A stretch of 64,000 bases of DNA from NCBI GenBank assembly GCA_000775715.1, contig JRWQ01000026.1:1-64000 (forward strand), given 5' to 3'. Shown one piece after another: positions 9,218-18,380 of the stretch. The position numbers were made by a program, and so were the translations under genes. Numbering within the stretch: the first letter of the stretch is position 1; every line of letters starts with the position of its first letter. Below the pieces are notes generated by a model. That model worked only from the letters and a program-made list of their open reading frames with translations. It searched no databases and was not told the origin of the DNA. Source of the stretch: Vibrio tubiashii (lineage in GTDB: Bacteria; Pseudomonadota; Gammaproteobacteria; Enterobacterales; Vibrionaceae).

Positions 9218-9255
9218 AAAAAAGCCCGAGGGATGATATCTCTCGGGCTTTCTTT
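9218..9255. terminator. Bidirectional terminator between gppA and yhhQ
   Basis: AAAGCCCGAG (9221-9230) pairs with CTCGGGCTTT (9242-9251), flanked by A and T tracts. It serves the two convergent genes. Confidence 0.88.
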
Positions 9256-9266
9256 TAAATAATGCG

Positions 9267-9935
9267 TTAGTTAACACCCACCGCTTTAAAGTTGGGGTTC
9301 ACTGCGGTGAGCTTTTTCACAAGATAGTTGAGCAACACACCATACATAGGCACAAACAAGCCTAGACTGATCACCAACTTGAAGCCGTAGTCGACGAATG
9401 CAATTTCAGTCCAGTGCTCCGCCATAAATGGATCTGGACTTTGGTAGAAGGCAATCGCGAAGAAAGCGATGGTATCTAGCGCGTTACCAAATAACGTTGA
9501 ACAGGTTGGTGCTACCCACCACTGCTTTAACTGGCGCAGACGGTTAAACACATGCACATCCAAGATCTGACCAAGCAGATAAGCCATAAAGCTCGCAATC
9601 GCAATTCGAGCAACGAACAGATTAAACTCGCCTAGCTGACTCAAACCTTGAAACGCACCTTCATAGAATAGTACCGACAGACCGTAAGAGACCGCCAGAG
9701 CAGGTAACATCACCAAGAAAATAATACGACGAGCAAGTTGAGCACCGAAAATACGTACGGTTAGGTCAGTCGCTAAGAAAATAAATGGGAAGGTAAATGC
9801 GCCCCAAGTGGTGTGAAAACCAAAGACTGTAAACGGCAACTGAACCAAGTAGTTGCTAGATGCAATGATGATCAGATGGAACAGAACTAAAAGAAAAAGG
9901 GCTTTGCGCTGCTGCGCAGGGGTAAAGTTACTCAT
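9267..9935 (-). CDS. yhhQ: Queuosine precursor transporter YhhQ
   Basis: Inner-membrane importer of 7-deazaguanine precursors (preQ0/preQ1) for queuosine tRNA modification. The 222 residues contain about six membrane segments and the family signatures TTWGAFTFPFIFLATD and GQILDVHVFNRLR. The start at 9935 has AAGG seven bases upstream, and that sequence is part of a candidate preQ1 riboswitch. The neighbour gppA is convergent. Confidence 0.9.
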   Translation of the reverse strand: MSNFTPAQQRKALFLLVLFHLIIIASSNYLVQLPFTVFGFHTTWGAFTFPFIFLATDLTVRIFGAQLARRIIFLVMLPALAVSYGLSVLFYEGAFQGLSQLGEFNLFVARIAIASFMAYLLGQILDVHVFNRLRQLKQWWVAPTCSTLFGNALDTIAFFAIAFYQSPDPFMAEHWTEIAFVDYGFKLVISLGLFVPMYGVLLNYLVKKLTAVNPNFKAVGVN

Positions 9936-9937
9936 GC

Positions 9938-9985
9938 GATACCTTTTTAGTTTGGTTTGGGGGTGAGGGAACCCAAATCGAACCT
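9938..9985 (-). promoter_or_regulatory. Candidate preQ1-I riboswitch
   Basis: On the minus strand, TTTGGG (9972-9977) pairs with CCCAAA (9956-9961) around the 10-base loop TTCCCTCACC. A 14-base A-rich tail ends in AAAAAGG just before the yhhQ start. The stem, a loop ending in ACC, the tail length and the terminal AAGG closely match the translational preQ1-I riboswitch of Thermoanaerobacter. Loop CCU or ACC can pair with the AGG/GGU of the ribosome binding site, giving the expected pseudoknot. The neighbouring gene, a queuosine precursor transporter, supports the call. Confidence 0.6.
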
Positions 9986-10131
9986 TTCACTAGGAAAGAC
10001 TCTTACCAACAATGTTAATCAAAAAATAGCTGGATATTGTAATCATCAATATCAAGGTCGGCGATTATACATTAACCGATTGTCGCTGCAAGCTACTGTT
10101 ATTACGCAATCGTTGGCGCACTGAAATTGGT

Positions 10132-10446
10132 TTAGAAACCTTTGCGAAACAGCGAGGCTAAGAAATCAAGCTCTTCCCTAGACTCTTCAATTACTAGAGC
10201 TTCAAACCACACGCTTTCACTGTAATGCTCTGATTTTAAGAACAACTGGCACCCTTCAAAGTCAATCAACCAAGAGTGGATGTCGGCATCCCACTGTTTT
10301 TCAACCACAGAAGCCGATAGCAGCGTGACTAATCTGGCTGCCAATTTAGGAAAGGTATCAAAGTCGAACCGTGGCGCACGGATAATGATGCGCCCTTCAT
10401 CGGCTTGATATTCAAGTAGGCCAAATTCCGTTTGTCTATCAACCAT
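10132..10446 (-). CDS. Small protein in the recQ operon, DUF3630-like
   Basis: 104 residues, acidic with a mixed alpha/beta pattern, no signal peptide or membrane segment. The start overlaps the recQ stop by eight bases, so translation is probably coupled. I think it belongs to the small vibrio DUF3630 group, but this is from memory of its size and context. Function unknown. Confidence 0.75.
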   Translation of the reverse strand: MVDRQTEFGLLEYQADEGRIIIRAPRFDFDTFPKLAARLVTLLSASVVEKQWDADIHSWLIDFEGCQLFLKSEHYSESVWFEALVIEESREELDFLASLFRKGF

Positions 10447-12277
10447 GATTGGTTAAATGCTCCTGAATTAAATCTAAGAATGGATCGGCATACTTTTCTA
10501 GTTTGCGTTGACCCACACCATTAACTGCTAGCATCTCACCATATGATGTAGGCAGTATTTCGGCCATATCGATCAGTGTGGCGTCACTAAATACCACATA
10601 GGGTGGCAAGCCATCTTCATCAGCGATCGCTTTACGTAACTTGCGCAGTTTAGCGAATAACTTCTTGTCGTAATTCTTACTGGTCAGCTTATCAGACTTA
10701 GCGGCACGAGCAGCCGTATCTAAACGCGGTACCGCCAGTTCTAACGACATTTCACCACGTAACAGCGGTCTGGCTTCTTCAGTGAGTTGCAAAGTAGAAT
10801 TACGGGTGATGTTTTGCAACAACAACCCTTTGTGGATAAGCTGGCGGAAGATACTCACCCAATAGTCGTGACTATTCTCTCGGCCTAAGCCATAGGTCGA
10901 CAGTTTGTCATGACCATTTTCGCGCACACGGATATTTTGCATGCCGCGTAGTACTTCCACCACGTAGCCCATACCAAAACTTTGGTTAACGCGATACACA
11001 CAAGAGAGTGCCTTTTGTGCTTGTTCAGTGGCATCAAAATGCTTTGGTGGATCTAAACAGATATCGCAGTTACCACACGGCTGCTCTCGGTATTCACCAA
11101 AATAGTTGAGCAATACTTGGCGACGGCAGGTTTGCGCCTCGGCAAAAGCACTCATTGCGTTAAGCTTGTGAGCTTCAACTTGTTTCTGCGGGCCATCATC
11201 TTTTTCATCAAGCATGCGGCGTAACCAGCCAATATCCGCTGGGTCATACAACATCATGGCTTCCGCAGGTAAGCCATCTCGCCCTGCTCGGCCTGTTTCC
11301 TGATAGTAAGACTCAATGTTGCGTGGAATATCGAAGTGAACAACAAAACGGACATTGGGCTTGTTAATTCCCATACCAAACGCCACTGTCGCCACCACGA
11401 TTTGAATATCATCGCGTTGAAAAGCGTCTTGCACGTAAGCGCGCTCATCAACTTCCAGACCCGCATGGTAACTGGCAGCACGAAGGCCGTTGTTACATAG
11501 CTTCTCCGTCACCATCTCGACTTTCTTGCGGCTACCGCAATAAATGATGCCGCAACTTCCACGCTGCCCTTCGAGAAAACGCACCACTTGAGAAATCGGT
11601 TTATGTTTCTCTACTAGGGTGTAACGAATATTGGGTCGGTCAAAGCTGCCTAAGTAGGTATGGGGTTCCTGCAGTTGTAAGCGCTGCATGATGTCACTTC
11701 GCGTGGCGTCATCTGCGGTGGCAGTCAGCGCCATAACTGGAACATGAGGAAAATTCTGCTTGAGTTGACCTAAAGAGGCGTATTCTGGTCTGAAATCATG
11801 CCCCCACTGAGAAATACAGTGAGCTTCATCTACCGCAATCATCGATAGGGGTAAATTTTCTAAGCGCTCAATAAAGTCGCGCATCAGCACTCGCTCAGGA
11901 GAGACATAAATCAGCTTCAGCGCCCCAGAGTGCATACGATTGTAGACTGAGAGTAACTCTTCACGAGACATGGTCGAGTTGACACACTCAGCGGCCACAC
12001 CATTTGCTTTTAGTTGGTCGACTTGATCTTTCATCAGAGAAATCAATGGCGATATAACCAAGGTTAACCCTTCGCGCGCCAACGCGGGGATCTGATAGCA
12101 CAGGGATTTGCCGCCACCCGTTGGCATAATCACCAAGCTATCTTGACCAGAAACCGCTGACTCGATCACCTCTTGCTGACCATCGCGAAAGCTTTGGTAA
12201 CCAAAAACATCTTCTAAGATGCTTTGCGGCGTCGGCAAGTCGCTTACAGGAGGTTGGGCTAAAAGTGTCGAGGTCAT
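10439..12277 (-). CDS. recQ: ATP-dependent DNA helicase RecQ
   Basis: 3'-5' helicase of the RecF recombination pathway. 612 residues. Walker A PTGGGKSLCYQ, motif II DEAHCISQWG, the RecQ zinc site (CRRQVLLNYFGE then C..C...C) and a C-terminal HRDC domain (SYGEMLAVNGVGQRKLEKY). Followed by the overlapping small gene at 10132-10446. Divergent from rarD. Confidence 0.96.
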   Translation of the reverse strand: MTSTLLAQPPVSDLPTPQSILEDVFGYQSFRDGQQEVIESAVSGQDSLVIMPTGGGKSLCYQIPALAREGLTLVISPLISLMKDQVDQLKANGVAAECVNSTMSREELLSVYNRMHSGALKLIYVSPERVLMRDFIERLENLPLSMIAVDEAHCISQWGHDFRPEYASLGQLKQNFPHVPVMALTATADDATRSDIMQRLQLQEPHTYLGSFDRPNIRYTLVEKHKPISQVVRFLEGQRGSCGIIYCGSRKKVEMVTEKLCNNGLRAASYHAGLEVDERAYVQDAFQRDDIQIVVATVAFGMGINKPNVRFVVHFDIPRNIESYYQETGRAGRDGLPAEAMMLYDPADIGWLRRMLDEKDDGPQKQVEAHKLNAMSAFAEAQTCRRQVLLNYFGEYREQPCGNCDICLDPPKHFDATEQAQKALSCVYRVNQSFGMGYVVEVLRGMQNIRVRENGHDKLSTYGLGRENSHDYWVSIFRQLIHKGLLLQNITRNSTLQLTEEARPLLRGEMSLELAVPRLDTAARAAKSDKLTSKNYDKKLFAKLRKLRKAIADEDGLPPYVVFSDATLIDMAEILPTSYGEMLAVNGVGQRKLEKYADPFLDLIQEHLTNHG

Positions 12278-12436
12278 GAATTATCTCAATAGAGTTGCAG
12301 AGCAAACGTGTAAAACGCAGTGGCACATTGTAGTGGGGTTTAAAGGTGAATAAAACCGCAAATTGTTAGGTGAATCGGATTATGCTCCTTATACTACTTG
12401 TTTCAATTTGTAAAAATTATCATCGAGTAGAGCGAA

Positions 12437-13351
12437 ATGACTCCAGAAGAACAACAGCGCGCGAAACAGGGTGTCTTCCTTGCCATTGGGGCATACACCA
12501 TGTGGGGCATCGCTCCTATCTATTTTAAAGCTTTGACTGATGTTTCCCCGCTAGAGATTTTAAGCCATCGTGTCGTGTGGTCTTTCTTCTTACTCGCGGC
12601 GCTGCTCCATTTTGGTCGTCGCTGGCGTAACGTCCGCGATGTAATGAAATCAAAACAGAAACTGTTTTATCTTATTACAACAGCTATTTTAGTTGGTGCA
12701 AACTGGTTGATCTTCATCTGGGCGGTCAATTCTGACCACATGCTTGATGCTAGCCTTGGCTACTACATCAACCCACTTATAAATGTTCTATTGGGGATGT
12801 TGTTTCTTGGTGAAAGGCTTCGTAAATTGCAATGGTTTGCCGTTGCCCTAGCCGCTTGCGGTGTATTGGTCCAACTATTTGTGTTTGGATCGATACCTGT
12901 TGTCGCCATCGCGCTCGCGTTCAGCTTTGGTTTCTATGGTTTGCTGCGCAAGAAAGTCAGCCTTGAAGCACAAACAGGTCTGTTTATCGAGACCTTAGTC
13001 CTGCTGCCAGTTGCAGCTATCTATTTGCTATGGATTGCGGATAGCCCGACCTCGCACTTTAGCCAAAATCCGCTTAACCTTAACTTGCTTCTGATTGCAG
13101 CAGGTGTCGTCACAACTTTGCCGTTACTTTGCTTCACAGGTGCAGCGACACGTTTGAAATTATCCACACTCGGCTTCTTTCAATACATTGGACCAAGCTT
13201 AATGTTTTTACTTGCCGTACTTGTCTATGGCGAAGCTTTCACACTAGATAAAGCCATTACCTTCGCCTTCATTTGGGGAGCCTTGATTGTGTTCAGTTTT
13301 GATGGTCTAACTAATAACAGGCAATCGAAAAAAGCCTTGAACGCGCACTGA
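12437..13351 (+). CDS. rarD: EamA-family transporter RarD
   Basis: 304-residue inner-membrane protein with about ten hydrophobic segments and the RarD N-terminal pattern (GAYTMWGIAPIYFK, LEILSHRVVWSFF). EamA proteins are drug/metabolite exporters; RarD was named for chloramphenicol sensitivity but its substrate is unsettled. Monocistronic with a strong terminator. Confidence 0.9.
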   Translation: MTPEEQQRAKQGVFLAIGAYTMWGIAPIYFKALTDVSPLEILSHRVVWSFFLLAALLHFGRRWRNVRDVMKSKQKLFYLITTAILVGANWLIFIWAVNSDHMLDASLGYYINPLINVLLGMLFLGERLRKLQWFAVALAACGVLVQLFVFGSIPVVAIALAFSFGFYGLLRKKVSLEAQTGLFIETLVLLPVAAIYLLWIADSPTSHFSQNPLNLNLLLIAAGVVTTLPLLCFTGAATRLKLSTLGFFQYIGPSLMFLLAVLVYGEAFTLDKAITFAFIWGALIVFSFDGLTNNRQSKKALNAH

Positions 13352-13386
13352 TCGTTTTTTACAAGACAAATCGCTTACCCACATAT

Positions 13387-13418
13387 AAGCTTGATGACAT
13401 AGTCATCAAGCTTTTTTT
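13387..13418 (+). terminator. Intrinsic terminator after rarD
   Basis: AAGCTTGATGA/TCATCAAGCTT stem followed by T7. It ends six bases before the next gene. Confidence 0.88.
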
Positions 13419-13423
13419 GTTTT

Positions 13424-14218
13424 ATGGATAAGGTCAATTACCACAGTACGGAAAATAAAGAGCTCAGCCTGATTGAAGCGAACTATCAATCGTTCGCTTT
13501 TTCGCGCCACTATCATCTTGATTTTCATATTGGTCTTATAACGGGTGGACAGCAAAAATTTCACTATCAAGGTGCAAGCCATCATGTGGGTAAAGGCCAG
13601 TTAGTCATCATGCCCCCTGATGAACTGCATGATGGTAAATCCTTATTAGAGTCTGGTTATCAAACCCGCGTGTTTTCACTCGACCCAACATGGTTCAGTG
13701 AGCTTGCCCAGCTCAAACAGCCCAGTAACTCACTGCACTTCAAGCAGCTCATTATTTCCGATCACAAAGTGTTCAAACCCCTTTCTCAGCTACACCAGTT
13801 GCTGGCGAGTAATAACGTTTGTCAACTGGCGAAAGACTGCTTACCTTATGAAGGGTTTGAACGCTTGTTTAGTCATTACGGCAGTTTAGAGCAAAAACAT
13901 GCTGTCCCATTAGGCAATCAATCCATAGCAACACTGAAAGAGTACCTATTGGATAATCTCGATCAGCCCGTTCGGTTGGAGCAACTATCACAGTTGTGTG
14001 ACTTGAGCCCAACTCAATTTCAACGCCATTTTAAGGCTAAAGTCGGCTTAACTCCCTATGCATGGTTAAGTCGCCTGAGAATGGAGCAAGGGATGAAACT
14101 ACTTAAATCAGGAGTTAGCGGTACTGAAGTAGCACACCAAGTAGGATTTTATGATCAAGCCCATTTTAGCAAAGCCTTTAAAGCGACTTACGGTGTCAAC
14201 CCTTCCAAAATCAGCTAG
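13424..14218 (+). CDS. AraC-family transcriptional regulator
   Basis: 264 residues. An N-terminal cupin-like sensing domain (His-rich FSRHYHLDFHIG and PPDELHDG) is followed by a C-terminal AraC double helix-turn-helix from about residue 165 (LEQLSQLCDLSPTQFQRHFK, then VAHQVGFYDQAHFSKAFK). The next gene is a LysE/RhtB exporter on the same strand, a pairing often seen for regulator and exporter. The ligand is unknown. Confidence 0.9.
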   Translation: MDKVNYHSTENKELSLIEANYQSFAFSRHYHLDFHIGLITGGQQKFHYQGASHHVGKGQLVIMPPDELHDGKSLLESGYQTRVFSLDPTWFSELAQLKQPSNSLHFKQLIISDHKVFKPLSQLHQLLASNNVCQLAKDCLPYEGFERLFSHYGSLEQKHAVPLGNQSIATLKEYLLDNLDQPVRLEQLSQLCDLSPTQFQRHFKAKVGLTPYAWLSRLRMEQGMKLLKSGVSGTEVAHQVGFYDQAHFSKAFKATYGVNPSKIS

Positions 14219-14292
14219 TGTCAGTTTTTTACAATCTTTTAAAGGCCATTCCTAGCACACTAAACCCATCTAAAATTATCCAATATTGTCCT

Positions 14293-14961
14293 ATGAACGA
14301 AATAACCATCCTCTCCACATTGGCCGTGGTTCACTTTGTTGCACTTATGAGCCCTGGTCCTGATTTTGCCCTAGTGGTACAAAACGCCACGCGTTACGGA
14401 CGCCAGACTGGGCTTTATATTGCTTTGGGCCTTTCATGTGGCATTTTACTTCACTCAGTTCTTAGCCTCACTGGCATTAGCTATTTGGTTCACCAACAAC
14501 CGACTCTGTTTGCTGCGCTGCAATTGGCTGGCGGGAGTTATTTGTTCTATTTGGGATTCGGCGCACTCAAAGCGAGTTGGTCTAGGTTCAGCCGTCGAAG
14601 CGTAGACGAAGAAACACCAAAGCAAGCTGGCCTGCTGCTCAACAATAAACGGGACGCTTTCTCGCGCGGTTTTGCGACCAATATTCTCAACCCCAAAGCT
14701 TTGGTATTTTTTGTCAGCTTAATGTCGAGCCTAGTACCAGCAAGCATGTCTCTGACTGGCAAAGGGATCGCACTCGTCATTTTGTGGAGCATCTCGTTGC
14801 TGTGGTTTTCATTCCTAGCCTGGGCACTGTCAACTCAACGTATGCAACGCAAAATCAAAGCGATGGCGCACTACGTCGACGGCTTATGTGGCATCTTGTT
14901 TACCGTGATTGGCCTCGGTATTTTGTGGCAATCAATCAATGCAATTGCGACTCAACTATAG
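14293..14961 (+). CDS. LysE/RhtB-family amino-acid exporter
   Basis: 222 residues with about six membrane segments and the family signature ALMSPGPDFALV near the N-terminus. I start at the ATG at 14293 because homologues begin just before this motif. An in-frame GTG at 14218, overlapping the AraC stop, would add 25 non-membrane residues. Probably cotranscribed with and controlled by the AraC regulator. Confidence 0.85.
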   Translation: MNEITILSTLAVVHFVALMSPGPDFALVVQNATRYGRQTGLYIALGLSCGILLHSVLSLTGISYLVHQQPTLFAALQLAGGSYLFYLGFGALKASWSRFSRRSVDEETPKQAGLLLNNKRDAFSRGFATNILNPKALVFFVSLMSSLVPASMSLTGKGIALVILWSISLLWFSFLAWALSTQRMQRKIKAMAHYVDGLCGILFTVIGLGILWQSINAIATQL

Positions 14962-15050
14962 CGGTTGTTGACCCGAGTTAACGCCTAACTTCATTCGAGC
15001 CCATTTTCTCCAATTTAGTATTCCTGTCGGTAAATAGGGTAGATCGACTC

Positions 15051-15087
15051 ACTTACTTGTGCGAGATCTCTCACAAGCAAGTGAGTA
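15051..15087. repeat. Long imperfect inverted repeat
   Basis: CTCACTT-ACTTGTG and CACAAGC-AAGTGAG face each other around a loop containing AGATCT. It lies 90 bases after the exporter gene and 150 before CsrB. No good T tract follows on the plus strand, so terminator function is doubtful; a protein-binding site is possible. Confidence 0.6.
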
Positions 15088-15199
15088 AATATAGCTTTTT
15101 AGTCGAGAAAAATGTAATAAAACACACCTAACCCATTGTTATATTTAACTTTGAATAAAAAGCAAACGAATTTTTATGTAAAAATCGTTCTGAGCCATA

Positions 15200-15227
15200 T
15201 TGCTGAAAATAGTCAACCGAGTAATAT
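15200..15227 (+). promoter_or_regulatory. Promoter of the CsrB-family sRNA
   Basis: TTGCTG (15200-15205), a 16-base spacer and TAATAT (15222-15227) place transcription start near 15234. A TGTAA half-site at about 15176 could be part of a VarA/GacA-type activator site, but the partner half is poor. Confidence 0.6.
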
Positions 15228-15233
15228 GAATGG

Positions 15234-15650
15234 TGTCGGAAGGATTCTGACACGGAACAGGAAATTACCACGGATTAGGTAATCTTCAGGAAGAAGATAC
15301 GGTTGCTTAGGATGAGTAATCGGCACGGATAGCAAATTGGACATTGAACGGACGCAATAGTAACTAGGATGGTTGCTACTAGGGATGGGAAATGGACACC
15401 TCTGGACGAGGAAAGGACTTATCATCAGGACGATGAAAAGGACACCGCTCAAGGAACAAGCGAAGATGAGCTAACGAGGATTGTTAGCGGACCAGGATAG
15501 GGTCAAGGACACCGCTAGGATGGCGAGTAAAGGACTAAGCTGAAGGATGTCAGCATACTATCAAGGATTAGATGCATGGAGCACTTTTAGTAGCCGGATT
15601 GCTGCGAGTAAGACTATAACCCCGATGGGCCTTGGCCCTCGGGGTTTTTC
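15234..15650 (+). ncRNA. csrB: CsrB-family CsrA-sequestering sRNA
   Basis: About 415 nt with roughly 30 GGA motifs, many in ACGGA, AGGA or CAGGA contexts and in hairpin loops. It ends in a strong intrinsic terminator: AACCCCGA and GGGCC pair with GGCCC and TCGGGGTT (15619-15646), then T5. This is the architecture of RNAs that titrate CsrA. Vibrios carry several copies, activated through the VarS/VarA two-component system. No credible protein frame exists here. Start from the promoter hexamers. Confidence 0.9.
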
Positions 15651-15674
15651 TTTATCTTTTATCTGCATAATTGA

Positions 15675-15800
15675 ACTAGCTGCTACGTTAACTGCGCTCA
15701 TTCACCCCATCACATAGGTTTCCCTATGCTCAGGGGCTTCATTCGCTTGTTGCCTTGCATCAAGCCCAATTCTTTTGATAAAACTTTCTAAGCTTGTCAT
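15675..15800 (+). repeat. Dispersed palindromic intergenic element, copy 1
   Basis: Core CCCCATCACATAG, a 6-base loop and CTATGCTCAGGGG (15705-15736) form a hairpin. The same core occurs in reverse orientation at 48051-48080. This looks like a repetitive extragenic element. The rest of 15650-15939 holds no gene I can support. Confidence 0.6.
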
Positions 15801-15939
15801 TGCCTACAGTGAGGCGACGAACGAGATAGGGAATCTTTTAGTATTAACTCCTCAATGAGTCACTAATAACAACAAAGATCCCCGATGCACTCGTCGACTC
15901 GCGCTCGAGGATGACGATAAGAAACTAAAACGGCTGGAG

Positions 15940-18111
15940 CTACAGCTTTTCGAGCTTAGCGTAGGCGGTGACTAACCACTTAATCCCTTCACCGTTAAAC
16001 GCCACTTGAACTCGGCTTTGCGGGCCGCTGCCTTCAAAGTTGATGATAGTACCTTCACCAAACTTAGGATGCATAACTCTAGCGCCTAAACTAAATCCAG
16101 TTTCGTTAAAGCTCTCTTTTACTACTGTTTGACTGAAGCGACCAGAGCTTGCTGGGCGGCTAACCTGAGCTTTCATCCGCACTTCATCTAGGCAAGTCTC
16201 TGGTAACTCGCGAATAAAGCGTGATGGCTTATGATATTTATCTTGACCATATAGACGACGCATTTCAGCATAAGTGATATAGAGCTTCTCCATCGCTCGA
16301 GTCATGCCCACGTAGCAAAGGCGACGCTCCTCTTCCAAACGCCCGGCCTCTTCTGCAGACATTTGACTTGGGAACATGCCCTCTTCGACACCGACCATAA
16401 ACACGAGTGGGAATTCAAGGCCTTTCGCACTGTGCAGAGTCATCAATTGCACCGCATCTTCAAACTCGTCAGCCTGCCCCTCGCCTGCTTCAAGTGCAGC
16501 ATGAGTCAAGAAAGCCGTCAGCAGCGTCATTTCCTCAGCCTCTTCTGGCTTTTCAAACTGACGTGTCGCCGTTACTAGCTCTTCCAAGTTCTCAATACGC
16601 GCTTTAGATTTCTCGCCTTTCTCTTGCTCATACATAGCAAATAGGCCCGAGTACTTAATCACATGGTCGGTTTGTTCATGCAGAGACAGCTCATTGGTGT
16701 CATCTTCCAAAGCATTAATTAACTCGACAAAGCGACCTAAAGCACCCGCTGCACGCCCTGCCAAGACTTTCTCTTCGAGCAAAGCCACGCTCGCATCCCA
16801 CATGGTACAACCGCGATCGCGAGCAGCGAGGCGGATAGTTTCTAACGTTTTATCCCCTAGCCCACGTGTTGGCGTGTTCACCACTCGCTCAAACGCAGCG
16901 TCGTCATTGCGGTTTGCCATCAAGCGCAAATAGCTAAGAGCATCACGAATTTCTTGACGCTCGAAGAATCGCATCCCGCCATAAATACGGTAAGGTAATC
17001 CAGCCTGAATCAAGGCTTCTTCAAGTACACGCGATTGAGCGTTGTTACGGTAAAGCATCGCCGCATCATTCAGTGCTCCACCTTTCTCTTGCCACTCTTT
17101 AATCTTATTGACCGCAAAGCGCGCTTCATCAAGCTCGTTATAAGCGGAGTAGACAGAGATAGGCTCACCTTCAACACCTTCTGTCCACAGCTCCTTACCC
17201 ATACGCTCAGTGTTGTTGGCGATCAAGGCATTTGACGCTTCTAGAATGGTTTTGGTGGAGCGGTAATTTTGCTCAAGACGGATAGTATTGACGCTTGGGA
17301 ACTCACGAGTAAACTTCTCGATGTTTTCGATTTTAGCCCCACGCCAACCATAGATAGACTGGTCATCATCACCCACAATCATCACATGTGAATCAGGACC
17401 TGCCATCATACGTAGCCATGCGTATTGAATGTTGTTGGTATCCTGGAACTCATCCACCAAGATATGTTTAAAGCGCGCCTGATAGTGCTCACGTACAAAC
17501 TTATTGTCACGCAGTAGCTCATGGGCACGCAGCAGGATCTCAGCAAAATCGACTAAGCCAGCACGGTCACACGCTTCTTGATAAGCGGTATAGAGCTGAA
17601 GGTAGGTTTTAGTCACCGGGTCATGGTAGGCATCGATATGGTTCGGGCGCAGACCTTCATCTTTCTTGCCATTAATCCACCAGCTTACCTGACGAGCTGG
17701 CCACTGTTTCTCATCGAGGTTTTGCGCCTTGATCAAACGACGCAGTAAGCGCTGTTGATCATCGGTATCAATAATCTGGAAATCTTCTGGTAGCTTAGCA
17801 TCTAAGTAGTGAGCACGAAGAATACGATGACAAATACCGTGGAAGGTTCCATTCCACATTCCCGACGCGCTACCCATCATTAACTCTTCAATACGACCAC
17901 GCATCTCTGCCGCCGCCTTATTGGTAAAGGTGACCGACATAATGGAAAACGGCGAGGCTTGCTCAACAGACATTAGCCAAGCAATGCGATGCACGAGTAC
18001 GCGAGTTTTACCACTTCCTGCGCCTGCCAAGACGAGTAAGTTTTCAAGTGGGGCGGCAACGGCTTCACGCTGCTTGTCATTTAGACCGTCGAGAAGTAAT
18101 GAAGGATCCAT
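15940..18111 (-). CDS. uvrD: DNA helicase II UvrD
   Basis: Superfamily 1 3'-5' helicase for nucleotide excision repair and mismatch repair. 723 residues, as in E. coli. Walker A AGAGSGKTRVL (about 31-41), motif Ia TFTNKAAAEM, motif II VDEFQDTN, motif III GDDDQSIYGWRG, motif VI YVGMTRAMEKL. The C-terminal tail is the Tudor-like region with GARVMHPKFGEG. A LexA-box-like sequence lies just upstream. Confidence 0.97.
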   Translation of the reverse strand: MDPSLLLDGLNDKQREAVAAPLENLLVLAGAGSGKTRVLVHRIAWLMSVEQASPFSIMSVTFTNKAAAEMRGRIEELMMGSASGMWNGTFHGICHRILRAHYLDAKLPEDFQIIDTDDQQRLLRRLIKAQNLDEKQWPARQVSWWINGKKDEGLRPNHIDAYHDPVTKTYLQLYTAYQEACDRAGLVDFAEILLRAHELLRDNKFVREHYQARFKHILVDEFQDTNNIQYAWLRMMAGPDSHVMIVGDDDQSIYGWRGAKIENIEKFTREFPSVNTIRLEQNYRSTKTILEASNALIANNTERMGKELWTEGVEGEPISVYSAYNELDEARFAVNKIKEWQEKGGALNDAAMLYRNNAQSRVLEEALIQAGLPYRIYGGMRFFERQEIRDALSYLRLMANRNDDAAFERVVNTPTRGLGDKTLETIRLAARDRGCTMWDASVALLEEKVLAGRAAGALGRFVELINALEDDTNELSLHEQTDHVIKYSGLFAMYEQEKGEKSKARIENLEELVTATRQFEKPEEAEEMTLLTAFLTHAALEAGEGQADEFEDAVQLMTLHSAKGLEFPLVFMVGVEEGMFPSQMSAEEAGRLEEERRLCYVGMTRAMEKLYITYAEMRRLYGQDKYHKPSRFIRELPETCLDEVRMKAQVSRPASSGRFSQTVVKESFNETGFSLGARVMHPKFGEGTIINFEGSGPQSRVQVAFNGEGIKWLVTAYAKLEKL

Positions 18112-18125
18112 TGGGTGCTCAGCTA

Positions 18126-18141
18126 CTGGTTATCTATACAT
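18126..18141. promoter_or_regulatory. Possible LexA box upstream of uvrD
   Basis: CTGGTTATCTATACAT fits CTG-N10-CAG with one mismatch at the last base and an A/T-rich centre. uvrD is an SOS gene in E. coli, so a LexA site 15 bases before its start is expected. Confidence 0.5.
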
Positions 18142-18380
18142 GAAAAATGATTATAACCTAAACAGCCCCAGCATTTCAGAACAAAAACAAGAAAAAATCA
18201 CGCAACAAAAACAAATATAAATCAGATACTTAAACAAAAATCACAAATAGTTAAGTGGTTATAGATATTTTTTTGAAAGTTTTTTCACCCACTTTCGATC
18301 TTGTTTAATAAGCAAGTTACAGGAAAAACGACCGTCACTTGCCCACATAAAGTAAAGGAATCAAATCTGAGGAAATAACG

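Noticed and set aside
15213..15452. 79-codon frame antisense to CsrB
   Set aside because: Low-complexity translation of GGA-rich RNA sequence; no ribosome binding site.
18245..18380. ECF-sigma or CueR-type promoter for the buf operon
   Set aside because: I looked for GTAAC/CGTC-type or MerR-type spaced hexamers and found no convincing pair, so no promoter is called.
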